Below the pieces are notes generated by a model that was not told the origin of the DNA, did no database searches, and saw nothing but the letters and a program-made list of their open reading frames with translations. Shown here piece after piece: positions 17,082 to 25,835 of a stretch of DNA of 64,000 nucleotides. The stretch is taken from NCBI RefSeq assembly GCF_900119485.1, contig NZ_FPJZ01000002.1, positions 69,697-133,696 of the forward strand. The letters run 5' to 3'. Numbering within the stretch: position 1 is the first letter of the stretch; each line of letters starts with the position of its first letter. The DNA comes from Thermoactinomyces sp. DSM 45891. Its GTDB lineage: Bacteria > Bacillota > Bacilli > Thermoactinomycetales > Thermoactinomycetaceae. Position numbers and translations under genes: made by a program.

Positions 17082-19523
17082 CTACCAATCTGTTAACCAA
17101 TCAAAGAAGCCTTTCTCTTTTTTGCTTTCATTCTGATCCCCTGGTCCTGATGGTGTCACAGTAACTATATTCGAGTCTACTGACTGTCCTGTCTCTCCAT
17201 CAATCACCTTCACTTTAAACTGGAAGCTGCTTCCTGACTCCCCATCTAGTGGGATTCGAATCGAGGTATCACTAAAGGCAGCATCTTGGACTTTCTTCTC
17301 GCCACCGTCTGTACGATAAATCTCATAACGAATCCGAGGGGTTTGCATATCTCTTGGTACAGACCAGTTGAGAATGGCTTCGTTCTTGACGGAATCAAAG
17401 TTACCATTCAGATTTACCTGACCCAGCTCAAATGGTGGTTCTGGGTCTTTTACTCCATCTGGGCGGGTAAAATCGAGAACCTTTTGTCCTTTTTCGGCCG
17501 CTTGAATAATGTCGTTAAATACCGTAACAGGAACTTTTCCGCCTGATAGCGCGGTTACTTTCTTTTCCGGCTTCGTGTTATATACCATCACAGCCGTTAC
17601 ATATCGTGGGGTATAACCGACAAACCAAGCTACCTTATTTTCGTTGGTAGTACCTGTTTTACCGGCAACCGGCTGGTTTCCTGATTTCACACCCGTCGCT
17701 GTTCCTGATTTCACTACTTCTTGTAGCATCTTATGGGTATAGTAAGCTGCTTGAGGTTCATACACTTTCTTATCTTCCAACCTCTTTTTCGCCTTATCTT
17801 GTAATGATTTCTTTTTTAGCTTCCCATCTACAGGCTCTTGGACTTCCACAATCGTCCGAGCATGCTTCATAACGCCATTGTTCGGGAATGCAGTGTAAGC
17901 TTGAGCCATTTGTAGAGGTGTTACCCCTTTACCAACACCACCTAAGCCGAGAGCACCTAGATTTTTATCCGTTTTAGAGTCGAGTCCAAGCTCCAATTTT
18001 TCCGTATATTGAAACGCTTTACTAACTCCCACGTACTTTTGCAAGGTTTCCAGCGTACCTAAGTTGTATGATTTCTTTGTCACTTCTTGTAGGGTAACCG
18101 TACCATGCTCTCGTCCATCCGCGTTATCTGGCGAATATCCACCGCCAAAGTCCTTCTTACGGTCTTCTATCATCGTGTAAGGACTCACTTTATCCTTGTT
18201 TAAATCCATCGCAGGAGCAAATACCGTTAACGGCTTAATCGATGAACCTGGTTGTTTCGGATCACTAAATGCTTTGTTTAGATCACCTGGCTTATAGTTT
18301 TTCCCACCACCGATGGCTACAATATAACCATCCTTATCTAGCGTAACCGTTCCTCCCTGAAGTTGGGAGCTGGTTCGGTCAAGATTATTAAGAGCTTCTT
18401 GTGTTTCCTTCTGCACACTTTGATTCAGGCGGGTTTTAATTTGAAGCCCTAATGTACTTAAATTTTCAACATCTTCTTCACTATATCCATAGTCTTCTTT
18501 TAACTCTTCTTTCACTTGAGCGATAAAAGCAGAGTTTAATTGTGAGTTTTTACCAGCTAGGTATTTATCCCGATAATTGGTCGTCCATTTAAATTTGTGC
18601 TTCTTTGCTTTTTCATATTGATCCATGGTAATAATCGGCTTTGCACCATCATCATCATGTGACATTACATATAGAGTCGTCTTAGCACGCTCTTCGCCTT
18701 TTTGAGCATTATCCTTTCCACAAAAACCACAATATCGGGTTGGAGCCTTGGGCAATCCTGCTAAATAGGCGATCTCTGCGACTTCGAGCTTGTCTTTACT
18801 AATATCCTTATCAAAATAGAAAAGGGCAGCTGCTTTGATTCCACGAGCTTTGCCACCAAAACTAATATAGTTGAGGTAAGCTTCAAGGATTTTATCTTTC
18901 CCTGCTTCTAACTCTAAGTTCCACGCCGTACCAATTTCCATTAATTTCCGTGAAAATGTCTTCTTCCGGTCATTTAAGATTACATTTCCCGCAACCTGCA
19001 TCGTGAGGGTACTACCACCTTGCCTTTTTTCCATCGCAACGATGTTCGTCACCATCGCACGACCCATACTCCAGTAATCGACACCTTTGTGCTCATAAAA
19101 TCGGTTATCTTCCACCTTCACAAATGCTTGTGGCAAAAGTGGGTTTATCTTCTTTATATCTTCTAACGAAATATAATCACGATACTCATCATCACTAACC
19201 GGAATCTTTTTCCCATCCACATCTTCAAGTACGGATGAGGCTAAGATTTGATCTAATTTACTAATCGGATACACTACGCCCATCGCTGAAATCGTAACAT
19301 ACATCCCTACTACTAAAAGCATGGAAGTAGCAAATACGATCCCCATCCATTTCAGTGTGAACAATTTTTGAAAACCCGTTTTGCCAGTCGAGCTTCCGCC
19401 CGTTGCTTTTCGTCTCGCAATACGAGAACTGGGAGTATGTTTTGTTTGAGATTGAACCAATGGCGCGGATCCCGATGATCTAGAGCTCTGACTAGTGTCT
19501 TTACTCCTCCTAAATAGATTCAT
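17082..19523 (-). CDS. Class A penicillin-binding protein
   Basis: This 813-residue bifunctional enzyme makes and crosslinks peptidoglycan outside the membrane. It has a basic cytoplasmic head, one membrane helix (MGIVFATSMLLVVGMYVTI), then GT51 motifs VEDNRFYEHKGVDYW, GGSTLTMQVAGN, FSRKLMEIGTAW and KILEAYLNYISFG. The transpeptidase motifs are GSSIKPLTV, SYN and AGKTGTT. A CGFCGK cysteine pair sits in an insertion of the transglycosylase domain after APTRY. A fibronectin-III-like domain precedes the KKEKGFFDWLTDW end. The start at 19523 has AAGGAGG 9 bases upstream; the ATG at 19613 does not. It is a paralogue of the neighbouring PBP, with each transcribed separately. Confidence 0.92.
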   Translation of the reverse strand: MNLFRRSKDTSQSSRSSGSAPLVQSQTKHTPSSRIARRKATGGSSTGKTGFQKLFTLKWMGIVFATSMLLVVGMYVTISAMGVVYPISKLDQILASSVLEDVDGKKIPVSDDEYRDYISLEDIKKINPLLPQAFVKVEDNRFYEHKGVDYWSMGRAMVTNIVAMEKRQGGSTLTMQVAGNVILNDRKKTFSRKLMEIGTAWNLELEAGKDKILEAYLNYISFGGKARGIKAAALFYFDKDISKDKLEVAEIAYLAGLPKAPTRYCGFCGKDNAQKGEERAKTTLYVMSHDDDGAKPIITMDQYEKAKKHKFKWTTNYRDKYLAGKNSQLNSAFIAQVKEELKEDYGYSEEDVENLSTLGLQIKTRLNQSVQKETQEALNNLDRTSSQLQGGTVTLDKDGYIVAIGGGKNYKPGDLNKAFSDPKQPGSSIKPLTVFAPAMDLNKDKVSPYTMIEDRKKDFGGGYSPDNADGREHGTVTLQEVTKKSYNLGTLETLQKYVGVSKAFQYTEKLELGLDSKTDKNLGALGLGGVGKGVTPLQMAQAYTAFPNNGVMKHARTIVEVQEPVDGKLKKKSLQDKAKKRLEDKKVYEPQAAYYTHKMLQEVVKSGTATGVKSGNQPVAGKTGTTNENKVAWFVGYTPRYVTAVMVYNTKPEKKVTALSGGKVPVTVFNDIIQAAEKGQKVLDFTRPDGVKDPEPPFELGQVNLNGNFDSVKNEAILNWSVPRDMQTPRIRYEIYRTDGGEKKVQDAAFSDTSIRIPLDGESGSSFQFKVKVIDGETGQSVDSNIVTVTPSGPGDQNESKKEKGFFDWLTDW

Positions 19524-19652
19524 AGATTCAAACCTCCTTAATAAATGCCCTATTGACTCCCACATCCTACTTGCAAACCATATCGAACCTACACCTACTA
19601 GCTTGTTATCCATTTAAAAAGCACTTATGATAGGGGATGAGGTGAAGAATAT

Positions 19653-19832
19653 ATGAATATGGATGCTGCTGTTTTTGCATGTCGTTTTACAGGAATCGCA
19701 GGGATCTTACTGTCTATCTTTTTAGGGTTTACTAGCGGATGGGACCTATTTTTCTATGGTATTCTCTTTTCTGCTTTCTGGTTTTGCCTATCTTGGTACT
19801 TTAAGAGACCGAATAAGGAAAATAAGAACTAA
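19653..19832 (+). CDS. Small two-helix membrane protein, unknown
   Basis: A 59-residue ORF starts at an ATG with GAGGTG 8 bases upstream. It begins MNMDAAVFACRFTGIAGILL and has two hydrophobic segments (about residues 13-27 and 31-48), split by a short SGWD loop, then a Lys/Asn-rich basic tail (YFKRPNKENKN). This is the shape of a small integral membrane protein with its basic end inside. I do not recognise the family. It lies between the divergent PBP gene and the convergent pseudouridine synthase gene. Confidence 0.55.
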   Translation: MNMDAAVFACRFTGIAGILLSIFLGFTSGWDLFFYGILFSAFWFCLSWYFKRPNKENKN

Positions 19833-19902
19833 TTTTTATTATATCGCAATCTACTCTTACCCGACTATATATCCCCTAAAACTTGCCTGTCAGGGTACCC
19901 TT

Positions 19903-20826
19903 TTATAAATCCCTACGCAGTAGGTCGAGTAATTGCTTCATATCTTCGGGGATCGGTGCTTCCCATGCAACCCAGTCCCTCTTTCGCAGATGGTAGATTT
20001 TAAGCGATTTCGCATGTAGTGCTTGCCTACCGATCAGATGCTTCTCTTTCTCTCCATTTCCATAAAGATCATCCCCAATAATGGGATGTCCAATGGAAGA
20101 GAGATGAACTCGGATCTGATGGGTTCTACCTGTTTCTAACCACAGACGCAAGACAGATGCATGCGGAAAGCGTTCAATTACTTCATAATGGGTAATCGCT
20201 CTACTTCCTTCCTCACTAAAGTCAATAAATCGAAGCAGAGGTACATCCGGAACTTTTCCGATAGGAAGGTCAATCGTTCCTCTATCGTGAATGAGATTCC
20301 CGTGAACCATCGCAAAGTAACTCCGCTCGTATCGTTTTTTTGCCATTTGGTCCGCTAGAAAGGCATGACCATAGGCATGTTTCGCTAGCACCATCAAGCC
20401 CGATGTATCTTTATCTAATCGCGTAACAGGACGGATTTTATGATTTTCTCCCCGCTGTTGCCAATAATAAATTAACCCATTTGCAAGTGTTCCGTGTTGA
20501 TGAGAGCCAGTGGGATGAACAACTGTATTTGGTGGCTTATTCACCACGATGAGATCCTCATCTTCATCCACCACCGTAAAAGGCACCTCTTCAGGAGAAA
20601 TATACTCCACGTCCTCCGCAATATTCAACTCAATTCGAATCAGGTCCATCTCTTTTACCCGACTTCGAAAAAAAATCCACTCTCCATTTACCCAAACTCG
20701 CTTCTCATGTTTGAGCATACGCATCATCCGCCTCGAAAACCGAAATTGCTTTCGTAAAACGGTTTCGAGCAACTCCCCATCTTCTTCAGGAGTGACAACA
20801 TGTTGAAATAGGGTGGTCTTAGACAT
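19903..20826 (-). CDS. RluA-family pseudouridine synthase
   Basis: This 307-residue RNA-modifying enzyme turns uridine into pseudouridine in rRNA or tRNA. An S4-like RNA-binding region (residues 15-70) precedes the catalytic core with RLDKDTSGLMVLAKH, whose Asp138 is the nucleophile. GRTHQIRVHLSSIGHPIIGD follows. It fits the RluD/YjbO/YlyB/YhcT group, and its specific target cannot be told. It is a single gene with GGAGGT upstream of the start. Confidence 0.9.
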   Translation of the reverse strand: MSKTTLFQHVVTPEEDGELLETVLRKQFRFSRRMMRMLKHEKRVWVNGEWIFFRSRVKEMDLIRIELNIAEDVEYISPEEVPFTVVDEDEDLIVVNKPPNTVVHPTGSHQHGTLANGLIYYWQQRGENHKIRPVTRLDKDTSGLMVLAKHAYGHAFLADQMAKKRYERSYFAMVHGNLIHDRGTIDLPIGKVPDVPLLRFIDFSEEGSRAITHYEVIERFPHASVLRLWLETGRTHQIRVHLSSIGHPIIGDDLYGNGEKEKHLIGRQALHAKSLKIYHLRKRDWVAWEAPIPEDMKQLLDLLRRDL

Positions 20827-21012
20827 CCTTGTACACCTCCGAATATGACGGTATCCGTCAACTCGTGTAGTATACCAAAGGAATGGGTGGAACGCACGAA
20901 ATCCTCGCTAAAGAAAGGGTCCCTACTCTATCCTAAAAGAGATCATACATCTGATCTACCGTTTTATCTTACAACAACCTTACTTCTTTGTTATATTCCA
21001 AGGTCGGTTTAT

Positions 21013-21062
21013 ACAAAAAAACCATATTACTACCAAACTTGATGAATGGTAGTAATATGGCT
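21013..21062 (-). terminator. Terminator after the second lipoprotein gene
   Basis: ACCATATTACTACCA (21021-21035) pairs with TGGTAGTAATATGG (21047-21060), and seven T follow on the minus strand. Confidence 0.85.
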
Positions 21063-21069
21063 GATCGTT

Positions 21070-22317
21070 TTAGTAAACAACTTCGGGCTTCTTGTGGGTT
21101 TTCTTAAAAGAAGATGGATTTGGATTAAAATAAGAAGAGTCGTATGCCTTTACAAACTTTTTCCCAACCGAATAGCCTGAACCCCATGTTGGATCCATAG
21201 TAATCCACTTGCCACCGATTTTCGCCTCAACCCAAGCATGGGGCTCTCCTGCATCCCCACCGATATATCGTGCGGGTATCTCAATCGCTCGCAGAAGGGC
21301 AATCGTGGTTAGGGCATAATCATGGCAGATTCCTTTACGCTCGTGTAATGTCTTCAGTGCACCATCATTCCAATAGTTATCCTTCTTTTTCATATCATAG
21401 GATACATTCGTAGCCACATGCTTATAGATCGCCCGTGCTTTCTCCATAGGTGAACTTGCACTGGCCGTAATTTTTTTACTAAGAGAAATGATTTCGGGAT
21501 CGTCCGACTCAATACCACTTCCTGGAAGTAAGTCGCGTAAATCAGCAGTTACTGTGTTTTTTACATCCATGTCAGCAACGGGAGTAAAATATTCACCTTC
21601 TCCATCTACTGAGAGACTTACACTATAATCTCCAGCTCCAAAGCGCAACGGAATCCATTGGGAAAATTTTTGATCCACAACTGGGATATAGTACATCGAT
21701 GTATCATCGCCTTTATCTGCATGAACCACTAAATATTTTATCAGTTTTAGGTCTTTAGAAAGTGGCTCAACAGTGCCTTCCAATAATATTTTTCCATCGT
21801 ACCATTTTCCACCCGCAATCGGTTGACTTAGTGTAATTCCATTCTCTTTATAAGGCTGTCTCTGTTTAATAGGTGTTTGTTCCACCGTAGAAGTATTATC
21901 TACTGTAAACTTAGCCACAGTCACTCGAATACCGCTTTTTTCAATCAGGATCTCCACCTGATGCTGTCCCTTACCATAGAAAAGAGGAATCGCGCCATGA
22001 AACTTTTTATCCTTTATCACAACTTGCTTTTCTCCAGATAGACCATCCTTTGTAACCCAAACAGATAGTATATCTCCCGCCTTAGATTCTGCAAGAGAGC
22101 CTTGAATGAAGAACTCACCTTTCCCTTCAACCGCTCCCGTAGCAGGTTTTTCTAGTGTAAATCCACTTTTTTTCGCCTCATCTGTGTATTCAATCTTCTT
22201 ACTATCCACTTCATTTTCCATCGAATCCACATAGTTGTATACGGCTATAGGCAGAGCACATGAAGTTAAAGTACTACCTAACAAGCAAAGACCTAACAAA
22301 ATAACAAGCTTTCTCAA
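21070..22317 (-). CDS. Transglutaminase-like lipoprotein, copy 2
   Basis: This 415-residue lipoprotein has LTSCALP as lipobox at residue 20. Two beta-rich domains follow, then a C-terminal transglutaminase-like domain with the full Cys-His-Asp triad: ERKGICHDYALTT, EPHAWVEAKI and ITMDPTWG. It is a close paralogue of the gene upstream, which matches in almost every block. Members of this superfamily are proteases or crosslinkers, and the substrate is unknown; a cell-surface site is clear from the lipobox. It begins 38 bases after its twin and is co-transcribed. Confidence 0.82.
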   Translation of the reverse strand: MRKLVILLGLCLLGSTLTSCALPIAVYNYVDSMENEVDSKKIEYTDEAKKSGFTLEKPATGAVEGKGEFFIQGSLAESKAGDILSVWVTKDGLSGEKQVVIKDKKFHGAIPLFYGKGQHQVEILIEKSGIRVTVAKFTVDNTSTVEQTPIKQRQPYKENGITLSQPIAGGKWYDGKILLEGTVEPLSKDLKLIKYLVVHADKGDDTSMYYIPVVDQKFSQWIPLRFGAGDYSVSLSVDGEGEYFTPVADMDVKNTVTADLRDLLPGSGIESDDPEIISLSKKITASASSPMEKARAIYKHVATNVSYDMKKKDNYWNDGALKTLHERKGICHDYALTTIALLRAIEIPARYIGGDAGEPHAWVEAKIGGKWITMDPTWGSGYSVGKKFVKAYDSSYFNPNPSSFKKTHKKPEVVY

Positions 22318-22355
22318 CCATTATTCACCCTTTATCTCTTCTTATTTCTAACTTT

Positions 22356-23606
22356 TTAATAGATAACCTCAGACCTCTTGTGAGTTTTCTTAAAAGAAGC
22401 AGGATTTGGATTAAAATAAGATGGGTTATATTCCTTTACAAACTTTTTACCCGTCGAATAACCTGAACCCCATGTTGGGTCCATCGTAATCCATTTATCG
22501 CCTATCTTCGCTTCCACCCATGCATGTGGCTCACCTGCATCTCCCCCGATATAACGTGCCGGAATTTCACTCGCTCGCAGAAGAGCAATTGTGGTAAGGG
22601 CATAATCGTGACAGATGCCTTTCCTCTCGCGCAATGTCTTTAGCGCACCATCATCCCAATAATTTTGCTTCTTTTTCATATCATATGATACATTCGTAGC
22701 CACATACTTGTAGATCGCTCGCGCTTTTTCCATTGGCGAGTTTTCATTGGCCGTAATTTTTTTACTAAGGGAGATGATTTCAGGATCATCGGATTCCATG
22801 CCGCTTCCCGGAAGTAGATCACGTAAGTCAGCTGTTACTGAATTCTTTACCTTAAGTTCTACAACCGGCGAATAATGCAAATCGCCTACAGTGAGTTGTA
22901 CTTTATAGTCCCCAGCTCCAAAGCGCAGCGGAATCCATTGGGAGAACTTTTTATCTTTAACTGGGATGTAATAATTTGCTTTATCTTCCCTTTTATCCGC
23001 TCGAACCACTAGATATTCTACTTGTTTCGCACCTTTAGCAGGAGGCTCGACTGATCCTTGCAATAATACTTTTCCATCATAGGTTTTTCCGCCTGCAATG
23101 GGTTGTTCTAATGTGACCCCGTATTGCTTATAAAAACTACTGTTATACCCCATGGGGATTTGTTGTAGAGAGGAAGTATTCTCTACGGTAAATCGAGTAG
23201 CAGGGTAATAGTAATCCTCCCTAGAATGATCCGGGATCAGGATTTGAACCTCATGCTTCCCCTTCCCATAAAACAAAGGCACTGCTTGACGAAATTTTTT
23301 ATCCTTGATCGAAATAATCTTTTCCCCAGATTGTCCATCTTTGGAAATCCGAACTACTATTTGGTCTCCCGCTTTTGTTTCCCCTAGTGATCCTTGAATG
23401 AGGACTTCTTCTTTCCCTACCACTATTCCCGTAGTAGGTTGTTCCAGTGAAAATCCACTCTTTTTCGCCTCATCTGTGTATTCAATCTTCTTACTACCTT
23501 CATTTTCAATGGAATCTACAAAGTTGGATACTGCGTTGGGTAAAGCACACGAAGTTAAGGTACTACCCAGTAAGCAAAAACTTAAAATGATTGCAAGTTT
23601 TCTCAA
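22356..23606 (-). CDS. Transglutaminase-like lipoprotein, copy 1
   Basis: This 416-residue lipoprotein starts MRKLAIILSFCLLGSTLTSC with the lipidated Cys at residue 20. It has the same layout as its downstream twin: a short Lys/Glu linker, two beta-domains, then ICHDYALTTIALLRA (Cys), EPHAWVEA (His) and MDPTWG (Asp). The two are strongly similar across the catalytic part and less so in the middle, which points to a tandem duplication. It is separated from ligA by a terminator-like stem at 23661-23690. It may stand in the place of yerH, the lipoprotein gene after ligA in B. subtilis, but the domain content differs. Confidence 0.82.
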   Translation of the reverse strand: MRKLAIILSFCLLGSTLTSCALPNAVSNFVDSIENEGSKKIEYTDEAKKSGFSLEQPTTGIVVGKEEVLIQGSLGETKAGDQIVVRISKDGQSGEKIISIKDKKFRQAVPLFYGKGKHEVQILIPDHSREDYYYPATRFTVENTSSLQQIPMGYNSSFYKQYGVTLEQPIAGGKTYDGKVLLQGSVEPPAKGAKQVEYLVVRADKREDKANYYIPVKDKKFSQWIPLRFGAGDYKVQLTVGDLHYSPVVELKVKNSVTADLRDLLPGSGMESDDPEIISLSKKITANENSPMEKARAIYKYVATNVSYDMKKKQNYWDDGALKTLRERKGICHDYALTTIALLRASEIPARYIGGDAGEPHAWVEAKIGDKWITMDPTWGSGYSTGKKFVKEYNPSYFNPNPASFKKTHKRSEVIY

Positions 23607-23660
23607 CCATCATTCACCTCTATCATTTCATCTAATCCATTACTATATCTCTATTCTAGT

Positions 23661-23690
23661 AAAAAAAGAGAATTACCGCTTGGCAATTCC
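23661..23690 (-). terminator. Terminator after ligA
   Basis: GAATTACC pairs with GGCAATTC (one G-T pair). On the minus strand the stem is followed by TCTTTTTTTAC. Confidence 0.7.
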
Positions 23691-23808
23691 CGTTAAAAAT
23701 TAATAACAATGACAAGCTCATTTCAATTCCAAATGCCTATTAAAGCATTATCATCATACACTAAAATAGATATTAATAGTTAATAAATATTTTTGATGTT
23801 TTTCTGTT

Positions 23809-25818
23809 TTATTTCTTTGTCATTGATAAGAAAGTGGCTTCATCTAAAATAGGGATCTCTAGTTTTTCTGCCTTATCTCGTTTGGAACCCGCTTTTTCAC
23901 CCGCTATCAGATAATCTGTCTTTTTGCTAACACTTCCCGTAACAGTCGCCCCCAGCGTTTCGAGCAATTCTCCAGCCTCACTACGAGAGAGTGTTTCAAG
24001 GGTACCTGTAATCACCACTATTTTCCCGCTAAAGGGACTTTCTGCTACTTCTGCTGCACGGATCATCCCACCTATATAGGTGAAGTTTACACCTGCTTGA
24101 CGCAACTGTTCGATGGTTTGACGCACTTCTGGGTTGGCAAAATAGGCCACAATACTCCCTGACATCTTAACTCCAATCTCTTCTAGTTCAATTAACTCTT
24201 CTTCCGTAGCAGCCATGATGGCATCTAGATTCAAATAGTGCTGGGCTAAGATCTTCGCTCCCTTTGCTCCAACAAAACGAATACCCAAACCAAATAGTAG
24301 CTTCTCTAGAGAGTTCTTTTTACTAGCCTCGATTGCTTCAAGCAGTTTTTGGACTGATTTCTCTCCCATCCGTTCTAAGGTAAGAAGCTGCTCCCGAGTC
24401 AGAGCATATAAATCAGCTACCCCTCGAATCAACCTGGCTTCAAATAACTGAGTGACAACTCGTTCCCCTAAGCCATCGATATTCATCGCACCACGGGAGA
24501 CAAAGTGAATGATTCCTTCCCTAGTTTGGGCAGGACATTGTGGATTCACACAACGAAGAGCCACTTCTCCCTCTAACCGTACAAGGTCACTTTGGCACTC
24601 TGGACAATGGGTAGGCATCGTGTACGGGAATTCGTTTCCGGTCCGTTTATCAGTTAAAACCGCTACTACTTCTGGAATAATATCCCCTGCTTTTTTCACG
24701 ATGACATGGTCACCCATCATGACCCCTTTTCCCCGTATGAAATCCTCATTGTGAAGAGAAGCCCGTTTTACAGTGGTTCCCGCCAAACTTACAGGGGCTA
24801 ACAATGCAGTTGGAGTCACAACACCAGTACGACCTACATTAATCTCAATTCCCTCTAAAATCGTGACAGATTCCTCAGCCGGAAACTTGTAGGCAATTGC
24901 CCAGCGAGGACTTTTTGCAGTAAACCCTAACTTTTCCCGTAGCGCAAGATCGTCAACTTTAATTACGATTCCATCAATCTCATAACCGAGATCGGGACGC
25001 TTTGACTGCCAGTTCTCGATATACTCGATCACACCATCCATATTATCTACTCTACGGAACTCTGGATTTACTTTAAATCCAAGATGGGTCAAAAAGTTGA
25101 GAGACTCCGAATGAGTATGGATATCAAGCCCTGATAAGTCACCCATTCCGTACAAAAAGATATCTAGCGCACGCTTTGCCGCCAGCTTCGGATCTAATTG
25201 CCGAAGTGAGCCAGCCGCCGCATTTCGAGGGTTGGCAAAAAGGGGTTCTCCGCGCTCTCTTTTTTGCTGATTAATACGTTGAAACTCTTTTTTAGGCAAA
25301 TATGCTTCCCCGCGCACCTCGATCGATAGTGGCTCGGTCAAACGAAGAGGGATCGAACGAATCGTTTTCAGATTTCGGGTAATATTTTCTCCGACTTCTC
25401 CGTCTCCACGAGTTGCACCCAATTCAAAGCGCCCGTCCTCATAACGTAGAGAAACAGCTAAACCATCGATTTTTAATTCGCAAACATAACCAATATTAGC
25501 TTCGCCCGTCATTCTCCGAATCCGCTCATCGAAATCACGTAGCCCTTGCTCATCAAATGCATTTCCTAGACTTAGCATCGGACTGAGGTGATCTACTTTT
25601 TCGAAATGAGCAAGCGGAGTCCCCCCTACTCGCTGAGAAGGAGAGTCAGAAGTTAATAGCTCTGGGAAGCGATTTTCGATCTCTACTAATTCACGCAACA
25701 ACTGGTCATACTCGAAATCCTCAATCGTTGGTTGATCTAACACATGGTATTCATAGTTATAACGATGGAGTAAACGATGAAGCTCCTCCACACGCTGGCC
25801 CGCTTCTTGAATCGTCAA
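23809..25818 (-). CDS. ligA: NAD-dependent DNA ligase
   Basis: This 669-residue enzyme seals nicks in replication and repair. The adenylated Lys is K116 in CELKIDGL, and the N-terminal Ia domain for NMN has the YHVLDQP segment. An OB fold follows, then four zinc cysteines (CPECQSDL and CVNPQCPAQ), a HhH region with LGIRFVGAKGAKILAQHY, and a C-terminal BRCT domain (FSGKIVVITGTLE). It is the last gene of pcrB-pcrA-ligA, with a 17-base gap after pcrA. Confidence 0.97.
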   Translation of the reverse strand: MTIQEAGQRVEELHRLLHRYNYEYHVLDQPTIEDFEYDQLLRELVEIENRFPELLTSDSPSQRVGGTPLAHFEKVDHLSPMLSLGNAFDEQGLRDFDERIRRMTGEANIGYVCELKIDGLAVSLRYEDGRFELGATRGDGEVGENITRNLKTIRSIPLRLTEPLSIEVRGEAYLPKKEFQRINQQKRERGEPLFANPRNAAAGSLRQLDPKLAAKRALDIFLYGMGDLSGLDIHTHSESLNFLTHLGFKVNPEFRRVDNMDGVIEYIENWQSKRPDLGYEIDGIVIKVDDLALREKLGFTAKSPRWAIAYKFPAEESVTILEGIEINVGRTGVVTPTALLAPVSLAGTTVKRASLHNEDFIRGKGVMMGDHVIVKKAGDIIPEVVAVLTDKRTGNEFPYTMPTHCPECQSDLVRLEGEVALRCVNPQCPAQTREGIIHFVSRGAMNIDGLGERVVTQLFEARLIRGVADLYALTREQLLTLERMGEKSVQKLLEAIEASKKNSLEKLLFGLGIRFVGAKGAKILAQHYLNLDAIMAATEEELIELEEIGVKMSGSIVAYFANPEVRQTIEQLRQAGVNFTYIGGMIRAAEVAESPFSGKIVVITGTLETLSRSEAGELLETLGATVTGSVSKKTDYLIAGEKAGSKRDKAEKLEIPILDEATFLSMTKK

Positions 25819-25835
25819 CAGTTCAGACCTCCTGA

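Noticed and set aside
20845..21042. A 65-residue plus-strand ORF upstream of the pseudouridine synthase
   Set aside because: It has no ribosome binding site and runs into the terminator of the lipoprotein operon.
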